Part shown: positions 1 to 7,885 of the stretch, in pieces | Position numbering within the stretch: position 1 is the first letter of the stretch | Layout: the number at the start of each line of letters is the position of its first letter | NCBI GenBank assembly: GCA_013203665.1 | Contig: JABMPU010000066.1 | Span: 1-64,000 of the forward strand | Direction: 5' to 3' | Length of the DNA stretch: 64,000 nt | Origin: Armatimonadota bacterium | GTDB taxonomy: Bacteria; Cloacimonadota; Cloacimonadia; Cloacimonadales; TCS61 | Made by a program: the position numbers and the translations under genes | Notes under the pieces: generated by a model | What the model was told of the DNA's origin: nothing | Database searches by the model: none | The model's input: the letters and a program-made list of their open reading frames with translations, nothing else

Positions 1-1414
1 AGCCGGGATTGTTGCTCCAGGTTGTCCAGTCGTCAGATTGTACTGCTAGATATTCCCCAACTGTGTAAGATTCAAAGTCATCGCCGTAAATCGTTCCGCC
101 TGGAGGTTCCCAGGTAACGATTGCAGTATAGGGATCTACCTGAACATTTTCCGGAGGAGGAAATGGATTAGTAATCAATTCAAGGGTAAAATCGATATTA
201 CCCGTAATTTGACCTTCAATAACAACAACATCAACTACAATTTCATCTTGATATCCTTCTAGAGAAGCTGTTACATCATAAGTCCCAGCATCAATTTCTA
301 TCGAATAATCACCATTAGCATCAGGATTTACAGTTTCAGTTCCGGCTGTAACCGTAACATCTTCTACATTTCCGGTTCCTCCATCTAAAACAACATTTCC
401 TTCAATCCAACCAACAGTAGTTGAAGTTTGTTTTGCCAAAATAATAAAACGAGCATTTACTCCGGAAATTTTTGTTTCAACTATAGTGTTAGTGCGGTCA
501 ATTTCATAAACACCACTTCCATTTGTAACCAGGATATTTCCATTGGGAAGTTCGTATACTCCACGTAATCCACTTACAACATCGTAATAACCGACATAAG
601 TTCCATCACTGGTATACTCATAACAACCACTTGGAGTGCTGAAGGCAGCAACCAATAAATTTCCCGAAGCAGTTTCTGAAACTTGTTCAGGGAAATTGAT
701 TCCTACCACAAGGTTACCAATATAATTTCCCGCATTATCGTATTGATGAACAGCATCACTCGAGCTGGCTGTTACCAAGTAATCATCAAAAGTGGGACGA
801 TATAAAACACAGAAAGGACTATCGAGCCCACCTGCTCCATTTGCAATAAAGTTACCAATATGATTACCGGAAGCATCAAATTCGACGACACAATCGGGAT
901 TAGCACTTGCAGTTCCACTATTGCAGACAAGAATCGAACCGTCTGCTTTCAAATCCCAACCCCGCACATTATCGAGTATTGCATTATTTACACCACCAGC
1001 GGGTGCAAACCAACCCAAGAAATTACCATCCAGATCATACTGAAGAAGCCCATCTGCAAGCTGACCTGAAACAAGAATACTATTTTCATCCGGGTGAAGT
1101 GCTGCCTGGATTGGAGTGGAAAGATTTGTAGGGTCAGAAGGAACAAAATCAGCGTCATAAAGATCACCGGTTTCCGGATCGAATGCCATCACTCTATCAC
1201 CACCAGAATCCGGAATGAGAAGTAATCCATCTTCAGGTAAATCTCTACCTACTTCTCGAATAGTTGTTTTCTTAGTTTGAATTTGTTTTTGATAGGATGA
1301 TTCCTGTTCCCAGCCTTGTTCTTCGTTCAATTCGTCCTGCAAAATTGCAAACGAATAAAACGAGAAAATCATAAAAACCACGACCATGAAAATTTTTGAT
1401 AATTTGTTTCTCAT
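1..1414 (-). CDS. Secreted beta-propeller-like protein with carboxypeptidase-regulatory-like domain, 3' partial
   Basis: The ORF reaches the left edge and so is missing from the ORF track. It reads open from ATG at 1414 (MRNKLSKIFMVVVFMIFSFYS), preceded by AGGAG seven bases upstream. The N-terminus is a signal peptide. Residues of roughly 60-300 contain repeated units of the type 'G-N-x-hydrophobic-V-x-D...G-N-x-I-G-N', as in NHL/beta-propeller proteins (LLLIPDSGGDRVMAFD, VCNSGTASANPDCVVEFD). Then comes a carboxypeptidase-regulatory/PEGA-like beta-sandwich (VTVTAGTETVNPDANGDYSI). The last visible residues (YGDDFESYTVGEYLAVQSDD) look like the start of a lectin/MAM-like domain common in secreted FCB proteins. 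The C-terminus, probably with a sorting tail, lies outside the window. A surface or extracellular role is inferred; the ligand is unknown. Confidence 0.75.
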   Translation of the reverse strand, partial: MRNKLSKIFMVVVFMIFSFYSFAILQDELNEEQGWEQESSYQKQIQTKKTTIREVGRDLPEDGLLLIPDSGGDRVMAFDPETGDLYDADFVPSDPTNLSTPIQAALHPDENSILVSGQLADGLLQYDLDGNFLGWFAPAGGVNNAILDNVRGWDLKADGSILVCNSGTASANPDCVVEFDASGNHIGNFIANGAGGLDSPFCVLYRPTFDDYLVTASSSDAVHQYDNAGNYIGNLVVGINFPEQVSETASGNLLVAAFSTPSGCYEYTSDGTYVGYYDVVSGLRGVYELPNGNILVTNGSGVYEIDRTNTIVETKISGVNARFIILAKQTSTTVGWIEGNVVLDGGTGNVEDVTVTAGTETVNPDANGDYSIEIDAGTYDVTASLEGYQDEIVVDVVVIEGQITGNIDFTLELITNPFPPPENVQVDPYTAIVTWEPPGGTIYGDDFESYTVGEYLAVQSDDWTTWSNNPG

Positions 1415-1471
1415 CAGTTCTCCTTTTGTTTTTTTTTTTTACATTTCAATAAGATGTGTAAAAAAGTTTTA

Positions 1472-1477
1472 TGTCAA
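1472..1477 (-). promoter_or_regulatory. TTGACA -35-like box, 58 nt before the start at 1414
   Basis: On the minus strand the sequence is TTGACATAAA, followed 17 nt later by TCTTAT, a weak -10. The distance to the start codon matches that of several other genes in the window. Confidence 0.45.
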
Positions 1478-1615
1478 GTTAAAAATTGATTTTTTTATTG
1501 TTAGTCACTTAATTCTAATATTCTTACAGTATCTGGCAAAAAAATATTTTTAGCAACTAACAAACACCAACAACAACGAACTTTTTGTATTTTTTGTTTG
1601 ATATTGTTTGTTTTG

Positions 1616-1645
1616 CCTGCCGTGGCGTAGTGTAACAAAGACAGG
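1616..1645 (+). repeat. CCTGCC...CAGG dispersed hairpin repeat, copy 1
   Basis: The sequence CCTGCCGTGGCGTAGTGTAA...ACAGG recurs, inverted and diverged, at 61559-61588 and as an insert at 16077-16106. Its ends can pair (CCTG/CAGG). The flanking TTGTTTGTTTTG is also shared with the 61559 copy. Confidence 0.6.
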
Positions 1646-1782
1646 TTCGCTGCAAATTTTTTTGGTTTCGGTTTATCCGAGTTAGGAAACTAAAATTCAT
1701 TGAAGTTGTCTGTATTCATCTTCGTGACCTTAGTGGCTGAACAGTTGCTCTGAAATTGAAATTTATTTTGATTAGAAATCGT

Positions 1783-1788
1783 TTGACA
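1783..1788 (+). promoter_or_regulatory. TTGACA -35-like box upstream of mtnA
   Basis: TTGACA ends 63 nt before the mtnA GTG. No convincing TATAAT follows at 16-18 nt (AAGTAA is found there). Confidence 0.4.
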
Positions 1789-1850
1789 CTTCAAATGCAT
1801 TTACTAAGTAAGTATTTTAGGATTATCTTTAATTATTATTTGGAGTTTCT

Positions 1851-2885
1851 GTGAAAATAAAAGGCAATAATTATCGTTCAGTTTGGATGGAACATAATTC
1901 TATCAAAATAATCGATCAAACTAAACTGCCTGAAAAATTTGAAATTTTGGAATTAAATAATCTTACTGAAGTATGCGAAGCAATTCTTTCAATGAAAGTG
2001 AGAGGAGCACCTGCAATTGGAGCAGCAGCAGCATTTGGAATTGCTCAAGCAGCTTTCACTTCAGCAGAATCAGAATTTTATACTAATTTGAAAAAAGCGA
2101 AAACTGCTTTACTAAATACAAGACCAACTGCTTTTGATTTATTTTATACGGTGAATAAAGTTTATAACGCAATAATAAAAACCGACAACATCAAAAATGC
2201 CAGAATTTGCGGTTTGAAAGAAGCTCAGAAATTCGCTGATGAAAATGTGGAAGCCTGTATAAAAATCGGTGAATATGGTGAGAAACTAATCAAAAATAAT
2301 TTCAGAATTTTGACTCATTGCAATGCCGGAGCTTTGGCAACAGTTGATTTCGGAACAGCTCTGGCTCCGATTCGAATTGCTCATCAAAACGGAAAGAATA
2401 TTTTTGTATTTGTTGATGAAACCAGACCAAGATTGCAAGGTGCAAAACTTACAGCTTTTGAACTGGCTGAAGAAAACATTCCACATTCAATCATTGCAGA
2501 TAATGCAGCAGGTTATTTCATGCAAAATGGAGAAATTGATATGGTGATAACCGGAGCTGATAGAATCGCAGCAAATGGTGATGCAGCCAATAAAATCGGA
2601 ACTTATGAGAAGGCAGTTCTGGCAAAAGAAAATAACATTCCTTTTTATATTGCTGCACCTTTATCTACTATTGATTTCACCTGTAATTCCGGAGAAGATA
2701 TTCCTATCGAATTTCGTGACGAAGATGAAATTCTGGCTTTTAATGAGATTAGGATCGCTCCTGCTAAAAGCCCTGCAAAAAATCCTGCTTTTGATATAAC
2801 TCCAGCGAAATATATCACAGGAATCATCACAGAAAAAGGTATTTTTAAACCAGATGAAATAATAAATTTGAAAGAGAAAAAATGA
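1851..2885 (+). CDS. mtnA: S-methyl-5-thioribose-1-phosphate isomerase
   Basis: This cytosolic aldose-ketose isomerase converts 5-methylthioribose-1-phosphate to 5-methylthioribulose-1-phosphate in methylthioadenosine salvage. The 344 residues match the family length. Visible signatures are RGAPAIGAAAAFG near the N-terminus, THCNAGALAT with the catalytic cysteine, VDETRPRLQGAKLTAFEL, and GADRIAANGDAANKIGTY with the catalytic aspartate, followed by IPFYIAAPLSTID. Related eIF2B-type proteins lack this full set, so the isomerase call is firm. The start is GTG with TTGGAG upstream. The stop overlaps the next gene by 4 nt (ATGA), so the two are translationally coupled. The neighbouring aldolase and mtaD support the salvage role. 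Confidence 0.95.
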   Translation: MKIKGNNYRSVWMEHNSIKIIDQTKLPEKFEILELNNLTEVCEAILSMKVRGAPAIGAAAAFGIAQAAFTSAESEFYTNLKKAKTALLNTRPTAFDLFYTVNKVYNAIIKTDNIKNARICGLKEAQKFADENVEACIKIGEYGEKLIKNNFRILTHCNAGALATVDFGTALAPIRIAHQNGKNIFVFVDETRPRLQGAKLTAFELAEENIPHSIIADNAAGYFMQNGEIDMVITGADRIAANGDAANKIGTYEKAVLAKENNIPFYIAAPLSTIDFTCNSGEDIPIEFRDEDEILAFNEIRIAPAKSPAKNPAFDITPAKYITGIITEKGIFKPDEIINLKEKK

Positions 2886-3538
2886 GTTCACAATATATCG
2901 GAACGAAATTCCAAACTGTTTTCAAAGATAAAAACATAATTAAAAACAAGAACATCTCAATCCTGACAAAATGGTGTAACAAATTTGCAGAATTAGGATT
3001 ATCGCCCAAACTTATTGGAGGATTTGGAGGAAATCTAAGTTACCGAACTGCAAAAGGTTTTATCATCACAGCATCCAGAGTTAATTTGAAAAACCTCTCT
3101 GAAAATGATTTTGTTGAAATAATTGAAGCAGATATTTTATCAAAAAAAGTAGTAGTTAAGGGCACAAATCTGCCTTCCTCAGAATCTCTTCTACACTATT
3201 ATGTTTATTCCCAAAGACCGGAAATTAATGCAGTTTTTCATGGTCATGACGAAAATGTTCTACAAAAATGTAATCAATTAAAATTGCCAATAACCGAACG
3301 CGAACAACCTTACGGTTCGGTTGAATTGATCGAAGAAGTTGGAAAAATTCTGCAAAATTATTTTTATCTTGTTTTGAAAAATCACGGATTTTTATCTTTG
3401 GGAGAAACAATGGACAAAGCTGGAAATCTTGCCCTGCAAATTCATCGTAGCACAGACACCCTGACTGTTACTAATGGGTGCATATTACACTCGACACCAC
3501 TTACTCATTCCGAAGCTTCCGCTTCGGAAACTAAATAG
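2882..3538 (+). CDS. Class II aldolase/adducin family protein, likely acting on methylthioribulose-1-phosphate
   Basis: This 218-residue class II aldolase-fold protein overlaps mtnA by 4 nt. It shows the zinc-site HGHD motif, the phosphate-loop-like GGFGGNLSYR, the ITASRVNL and LPSSESLLHYYVY segments, and a late conserved LKNHGFLSLG containing the third metal histidine. Coupling to mtnA suggests its substrate is 5-methylthioribulose-1-phosphate. It could be the dehydratase MtnB, or the Ald2-type aldolase of the DHAP shunt that releases methylthioacetaldehyde; the sequence alone does not decide. The final residues (SEASASETK) are encoded by a perfect inverted repeat, so the C-terminus looks extended by repeat DNA. 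Confidence 0.8.
   Translation: MSSQYIGTKFQTVFKDKNIIKNKNISILTKWCNKFAELGLSPKLIGGFGGNLSYRTAKGFIITASRVNLKNLSENDFVEIIEADILSKKVVVKGTNLPSSESLLHYYVYSQRPEINAVFHGHDENVLQKCNQLKLPITEREQPYGSVELIEEVGKILQNYFYLVLKNHGFLSLGETMDKAGNLALQIHRSTDTLTVTNGCILHSTPLTHSEASASETK
3508..3529 (+). repeat. Perfect 9-bp-stem palindrome forming the end of the aldolase gene
   Basis: TTCCGAAGC-TTCC-GCTTCGGAA lies inside the last codons of the preceding CDS. It may act in mRNA termination or be a small palindromic repeat that became coding. Confidence 0.6.
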
Positions 3539-3562
3539 AAGCAGAAACTTCTGAAGTTAGCG

Positions 3563-3594
3563 CCTTCCGATCAGGCAGTTGCCTGATCGGAAGG
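3563..3594 (+). terminator. 15-bp perfect stem hairpin after the mtnA operon
   Basis: CCTTCCGATCAGGCA-GT-TGCCTGATCGGAAGG is a perfect inverted repeat 24 nt after the aldolase stop. No T-run follows, so it may be a 3'-end stabilising or palindromic repeat rather than a classical intrinsic terminator. Confidence 0.45.
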
Positions 3595-3674
3595 AGAAAA
3601 TCAATACATCAGGAATTTAATGTACTTATTAGTAAATCATCGTTTCGAGTGAACACTATACACAAGGAGAGAGA

Positions 3675-5999
3675 ATGCTGAACATTGAAATCAAAAATGA
3701 GAAGAAGATAAAAATATTCAATTTAAAAGGAAGATTCGATGGATATGGAGCTTCTTTATTTGATGAAAAAACAGAAACAATAAAAGATGATTTGAAGTTT
3801 TGGATTTTGAATTTTACAAACGTTGTTTTCTTATCCAGTGCAGGAATCAGGTCGTTAATCAAAACCGAGAAATGCTTAAGAAAAATATCCGCTTCTCTCT
3901 ATCTTGCAGGATTAAATTCCGATTTAAAAAAAGTGCTCAAACTCACAGGTCTTTTGCACATGTTCAAAATTTATGATACTCTTCAAGAAGCTCTTGATCT
4001 TATAAATAGAACTACTTCGATAAATGAAACTTTCGCTCAAATCGAGGAGAGAAAATACATTATAAAATGGCTTGAACCTCAAGATTCTTTTTTAGATTTT
4101 TGGGAGATTTCTGATAGTTCCGTTTGTGAATTTAATGCTGACAAACTTATTCCCACAAACTTGAAAGAACTGGAATTCGCCTTTGGAATCGGTGGCATTG
4201 GACATTCCAGAATTCAGGGATTCGAAACTCTTGGTGAGTTTATTTCCACACCTTTTTTTGCGGGTGTTATGCCTGCTGATGAGCACAATCTTTCGGATTT
4301 TATAATTTCTGAAAATCCTTCTGAAACACCTTTTTTTGTCTTTTCCGGAATCGGACTTTCCGGAAAACCGGAAATTATAATTGAATCAGATTCTGAAATC
4401 GAACTGAATAAAATCATATTTGATTATTTCCAAATCATAAAAAAAGAAAATGCTGACTCATTAATTATGGGATTTATAATTTTAGCAGAATCTGAAAATG
4501 TTACTGGTTCATTTTTCAAAACAAAAGAAGATATTCTGACAGAAAAATATCACATTGAAGATTCTAACGAAAAAAAGGGAATACTTCTTATCGGAACTGC
4601 AATTGAGAAAAGTATTCTGAAATTAGCAGTTAACAAGAATTTCCTTCATCAAATCCAGAAATTTCCTCTTGATGAGAACTTTTATTTTCATGGACATTGC
4701 GTAATTCTAAACAAACTCATTCAAACTGAAATTTCTTTGGAACCTCTTACGACTATTAGGCAAAACATCAAACTGGAAAACCTGGAAAAAGTTTTTCATC
4801 TTAACCCTGATACAAAATTGAAAAATGCAAAAACCTGGATTTCTATTCCAAAAAATATTCGTTCGTCAGATGAAAAAAGACTGAAAATCCAAAGTGATTC
4901 TGAATTAAAAAATGACTGGGAAATCATCATCAGAAAGATTTATTCCGAAGCAGGAGAAGTTATTCTTTCCGAACTTCAAGGTGGTTTTACATCCAAAACA
5001 TTCCAGGTAACAAGTTTTGATAAAGATGGCAGAAGGCTTCTACCGACAGTTCTGAAAATCGGCTCGATCAAGGATACGGAAAACGAGGTAAATGCGTACC
5101 ATAATTATGTAATAAAATTCATCTTAAACAACAGCACGACCATTATGGGAACGACCTTTCATGGAGATTTTGGTGGATTGCGATATAATTTTGTCGGCAT
5201 CAATGGACCGGATAGCAAACTAACCTGGCTTACAGATTATTATAAAAAATTGCCTGCTGAAAAGTTAATTCCTATTTTCGATCGGATCTTCACAGATGTT
5301 TTAAAACCGTGGTATGGTCAGCCAAAATGGGAGCTGATTTATCCTTTTAAAGAACATAGTCCATTCGAAATGTTCCCTTCAATTTTTGAATCTTTAGAAA
5401 CCAATCTTGGCATTTCTGCTGACGAAAAAACAATTTTCTGTGAAGAATTGAATACTGAATTACCAAATCCATATCATTTCTTAAAATATGAATATCCCAA
5501 ACAAAAAGAATTTTCCAAACTCTGGTATAAATCCATAACTCATGGTGATTTGAATATGCAGAATATTCTTCTGGATGAAGTTGAAAATATTTATATTATT
5601 GATTTTTCCGAAACAAAAGTTCGTAATATTATCTCTGATTTTGCCAGGTTAGAGCCAATTTTTAAAATCGAAATGACAAAACTGGAAACCGAAACTGATC
5701 TAAAAAATCTTTTGGAATTTGAAGCAGGACTTGCAGATGCGAATTCAATCAAAGATATTCCGAAATTCATTTATCGCGGCAATGATCCAATGGTAAAAAA
5801 AGCTTATAAAATGATCTGTAAAGTTCGTGAATATGCCAATATTGTAACTCTTTTTGATGATGACATTGTTCCCTATTTAATCGCAATTTTAGAGTGGACT
5901 TATCCGATTGTATGTTATGGAAGTGTTGGGCAAATAGAAAAAAAATATGCACTTTATAGTGCAGCTTTGATTTGTAAGAAGATTATGGAGGTAACATAA
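3675..5999 (+). CDS. STAS domain fused to a middle domain of unknown function and an aminoglycoside-phosphotransferase-like kinase domain
   Basis: This is a 774-residue soluble protein. Residues of about 1-112 form a STAS domain of the anti-sigma-factor-antagonist type, with VVFLSSAGIRSL matching the region that carries the phosphorylatable serine. Residues of about 120-400 form an unrecognised mixed alpha/beta region with glycine-rich FGIGGIGHSRIQGFE and a HGHCVILNKL stretch. Residues of about 430-774 look like an APH/choline-kinase-fold enzyme: a glycine-rich LQGGFTSKTF loop, VLKIG with a candidate ATP lysine, a following glutamate helix (ENEVNAY), the catalytic loop THGDLNMQNILLD and the metal motif IIDFSE. 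All kinase landmarks are present, so activity is plausible. The start has AAGGAGAG nearby. It sits between two methylthioadenosine-salvage loci, but STAS argues for signalling. Its substrate is unknown. Confidence 0.7.
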   Translation: MLNIEIKNEKKIKIFNLKGRFDGYGASLFDEKTETIKDDLKFWILNFTNVVFLSSAGIRSLIKTEKCLRKISASLYLAGLNSDLKKVLKLTGLLHMFKIYDTLQEALDLINRTTSINETFAQIEERKYIIKWLEPQDSFLDFWEISDSSVCEFNADKLIPTNLKELEFAFGIGGIGHSRIQGFETLGEFISTPFFAGVMPADEHNLSDFIISENPSETPFFVFSGIGLSGKPEIIIESDSEIELNKIIFDYFQIIKKENADSLIMGFIILAESENVTGSFFKTKEDILTEKYHIEDSNEKKGILLIGTAIEKSILKLAVNKNFLHQIQKFPLDENFYFHGHCVILNKLIQTEISLEPLTTIRQNIKLENLEKVFHLNPDTKLKNAKTWISIPKNIRSSDEKRLKIQSDSELKNDWEIIIRKIYSEAGEVILSELQGGFTSKTFQVTSFDKDGRRLLPTVLKIGSIKDTENEVNAYHNYVIKFILNNSTTIMGTTFHGDFGGLRYNFVGINGPDSKLTWLTDYYKKLPAEKLIPIFDRIFTDVLKPWYGQPKWELIYPFKEHSPFEMFPSIFESLETNLGISADEKTIFCEELNTELPNPYHFLKYEYPKQKEFSKLWYKSITHGDLNMQNILLDEVENIYIIDFSETKVRNIISDFARLEPIFKIEMTKLETETDLKNLLEFEAGLADANSIKDIPKFIYRGNDPMVKKAYKMICKVREYANIVTLFDDDIVPYLIAILEWTYPIVCYGSVGQIEKKYALYSAALICKKIMEVT

Positions 6000-6048
6000 A
6001 CCTCTGGTTTGTGACAATATATTCTCAAAGCAGGAGCTATGGGTTACA
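5991..6048. repeat. 58-bp structured intergenic repeat, copy 1
   Basis: It begins GTAACATAAACCTCTGGTTT and ends GAGCTATGGGTTACA, with an internal AAACC/GGTTT hairpin and TGTAAC-like/GTTACA ends. It supplies the stop codons of both convergent genes flanking it. An equal-length copy lies at 38324-38381. Confidence 0.7.
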
Positions 6049-7291
6049 TTAAATCTTTAACCACTTCTGAAACTTTAGCAATAATCTCTTCTTCTCCTTC
6101 AACTTTTCCATCCTGCATCAAAATCTTACCATCACAAATGACTGTATCTATGCAGCTTCGATTAGCAGAATAAACCATATTAGAAATTAAATTGTGATTG
6201 GGAACCAAATTTACATCATTTAAATCTACTAAAATAAAATCTGCTAAAGCTCCTTCTTTGATTTCTTCACAATTCAGGTTAAATATTTTTGCTCCATCTT
6301 TTGTAGCCATCTTATACGCTTCGTTAGCAGACATAATTGTTGTATCGTTGCTTTTTATTTTATGTAATAAAGCTGCAATCTTCATCTCTTCCAACATATC
6401 CAGGTTATTATTGGAAGCACAACCATCTGTTCCTAAAGCGATGGACAAACCAAATTTTTTCAGTTCTTTATAAGGGAAAAAACCGGAACAAAGTTTCATA
6501 TTTGAAGTAGGATTGTGAGCGATTTTCACATTATATTCTTTCAAGATTTGCATTTCTCTTTCATTTACCCAGATCACGTGGGCAGCAAGAACATTTGAAC
6601 TTAATAATCCAATATCCTGTAGATATTCAATGGGTCTTTTCCCATGTTTTTGAATGCAATCTTCAACTTCATTTTGAGTTTCGGAAATATGAATATGAAT
6701 CATAATATTATTTTCTTCTGAAAACTCTTTTGCCCAGATAAGACTTTCCTCTGATACAGTATAAATCGCATGAGGTCCCAAAGCAAAATTGATTCGCTCA
6801 GAATATCTTTTTGTTTCATGATAAAGTTGCTCATTCAAACGGATTTGCTGTTTTGCTTTCTCTTTATCAAAACCATCAATAAATACTGCAGAAACTGCAG
6901 CTCTAATGCCCATTTCTTCTACTGCACGTGCTGTTCCGTGATAATGCCAGTACATATCATTGAAAAAAGTTGTACCGGATTTTATCATTTCCAGGCAGGC
7001 TAATTTCGTCCCCCAAAAAACATCGTTCTCAGTTAATTTTGCTTCAAAAGGCCAGATTTTGTTTTGCAGCCAATCATCCAGAAGCAGATCATCAGCATAA
7101 CCTCGCATCAGAGTCATGGCAGCATGAGTGTGAGCATTGATGAAAGGAGGTAAAGCAACCATATTTTTTCCATCTATTTGATGCTCTGTTTCTTCTTCTA
7201 TATTATCAGCAATTTTTGAGATTTTGTTTCCTTTAATTAAAATATCTTTTTCTTCATTATTATGAACTACCTTTTTTATCAGAATTGTCAT
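6044..7291 (-). CDS. mtaD: 5-methylthioadenosine/S-adenosylhomocysteine deaminase
   Basis: This is an amidohydrolase-superfamily metal enzyme of 415 residues. It is expected to deaminate methylthioadenosine to methylthioinosine, and S-adenosylhomocysteine to S-inosylhomocysteine. The metal ligands are visible in order: FINAHTHAAMTLMRG, LGPHAIYTVS, MIHIHISET, VLAAHVIWV, and the aspartate of ALGTDGCASNNNLDMLEEM. NPTSNMKLCSG is the typical substrate-side motif. The N- and C-terminal beta-sandwich segments (LIKGNKISKIAD; VICDGKILMQDGKV) frame the barrel. With mtnA nearby it suggests salvage through methylthioinosine, but no phosphorylase gene is in the window. The other member of the fold, guanine/atrazine-type deaminase, is less likely given this context. 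Confidence 0.9.
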   Translation of the reverse strand: MTILIKKVVHNNEEKDILIKGNKISKIADNIEEETEHQIDGKNMVALPPFINAHTHAAMTLMRGYADDLLLDDWLQNKIWPFEAKLTENDVFWGTKLACLEMIKSGTTFFNDMYWHYHGTARAVEEMGIRAAVSAVFIDGFDKEKAKQQIRLNEQLYHETKRYSERINFALGPHAIYTVSEESLIWAKEFSEENNIMIHIHISETQNEVEDCIQKHGKRPIEYLQDIGLLSSNVLAAHVIWVNEREMQILKEYNVKIAHNPTSNMKLCSGFFPYKELKKFGLSIALGTDGCASNNNLDMLEEMKIAALLHKIKSNDTTIMSANEAYKMATKDGAKIFNLNCEEIKEGALADFILVDLNDVNLVPNHNLISNMVYSANRSCIDTVICDGKILMQDGKVEGEEEIIAKVSEVVKDLM

Positions 7292-7301
7292 TCTTTCTCC
7301 A

Positions 7302-7721
7302 TTATATTTTTAATAGATTTAAACCTGTTTCATTATCATATTCTCTTTCAATACTTCCCTCAACTTTTTCGATTACAACCTCGCAAGTTGCACTCACAAC
7401 CGCTTCATTCAGATGCCCTCCAAAAGTCTTTTGTTTCTCATCAGCCAAATTTATGTGTAGATGAAGATAAACTTCTCCATTCATTATTGAGATGTTTCCA
7501 TTTAAAGAGGTGATTTCATAATCTCCTAAAAGCTCTGTAGTAACGTATTTCTTTTCTTTTGGTTTGAACATTCCTATCCTCGCTCCGCAAACAGCTCCAA
7601 TCCCGGAAATAATCCCAAGTGTGATATTATTTTCTACACAAATTTTCGTTAAGGTTTCAACGATTTTTTCTTCTTTATCTATCCTGATTACAAATCTTTC
7701 ACCGAATCTTTTAAAATTCAT
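7302..7721 (-). CDS. PPC (DUF296) domain protein
   Basis: This 139-residue protein consists of a single PPC/DUF296 domain, a trimeric fold found alone in bacteria and with AT-hooks in plants. Typical features are the N-terminal RFGERFVIRIDKEEKIVETL, the glycine-rich GIISGIGAV, and the histidine pair of HLHINLAD...GGHL, which forms a metal-binding patch in solved family members. There is no AT-hook, so DNA binding is not established. It lies 10 nt upstream of mtaD on the same strand and probably shares its transcript. The cellular role is unknown. Confidence 0.85.
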   Translation of the reverse strand: MNFKRFGERFVIRIDKEEKIVETLTKICVENNITLGIISGIGAVCGARIGMFKPKEKKYVTTELLGDYEITSLNGNISIMNGEVYLHLHINLADEKQKTFGGHLNEAVVSATCEVVIEKVEGSIEREYDNETGLNLLKI

Positions 7722-7776
7722 TTTTCCTCATTTCTGGATTTTGGATAATTTAAAAAGTTTTTAAAACTAAAAGTTT

Positions 7777-7782
7777 GTCCAA
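7777..7782 (-). promoter_or_regulatory. TTGGAC -35-like box upstream of the DUF296 gene
   Basis: It reads TTGGACAAAC on the minus strand, 56 nt before the start at 7721. This is the same spacing class as the TTGACA boxes elsewhere, with one mismatch. Confidence 0.25.
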
Positions 7783-7819
7783 TAGTTTTTATAAAAATGT
7801 GCTTTTATCTGTTTTTTAT

Positions 7820-7825
7820 TTGACA
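7820..7825 (+). promoter_or_regulatory. TTGACA -35-like box upstream of ppdK
   Basis: TTGACA ends 61 nt before the preferred ppdK start at 7886. This supports that start over the track's upstream start at 7775, which would lie ahead of the box. No TATAAT is seen at the usual spacing. Confidence 0.45.
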
Positions 7826-7885
7826 GAAAAGCAGCATTTCAGGGTTTTCCTTCACAAAAATAAATCACAAAATCAGGAGAATAAG

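Larger units (their letters stand above)
1415..1850. other. Divergent intergenic region, no gene
   Basis: This stretch separates the leftward gene ending its upstream side at 1414 from rightward mtnA. It holds a TTGACA box for each side, an AT-rich tract with CAACAA/TTGTTTG words, and one CCTGCC-type hairpin repeat. No ORF of credible composition and no tRNA were seen. Confidence 0.6.

Noticed and set aside
860-1131. Two overlapping + strand ORFs of 69 and 74 codons
   Set aside because: They lie antisense to the open minus-strand secreted-protein frame and have no ribosome site or domain.
1415-1850. SAM or SAH riboswitch ahead of mtnA
   Set aside because: No conserved aptamer core or terminator/anti-terminator pairing was seen; only a short leader follows the TTGACA box.
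7775-7885. 37-residue N-terminal extension of PPDK in the track
   Set aside because: The TTGACA box lies inside it, AGGAG precedes ATG 7886, and PPDK begins with MSKKRVYLFG-type sequence.
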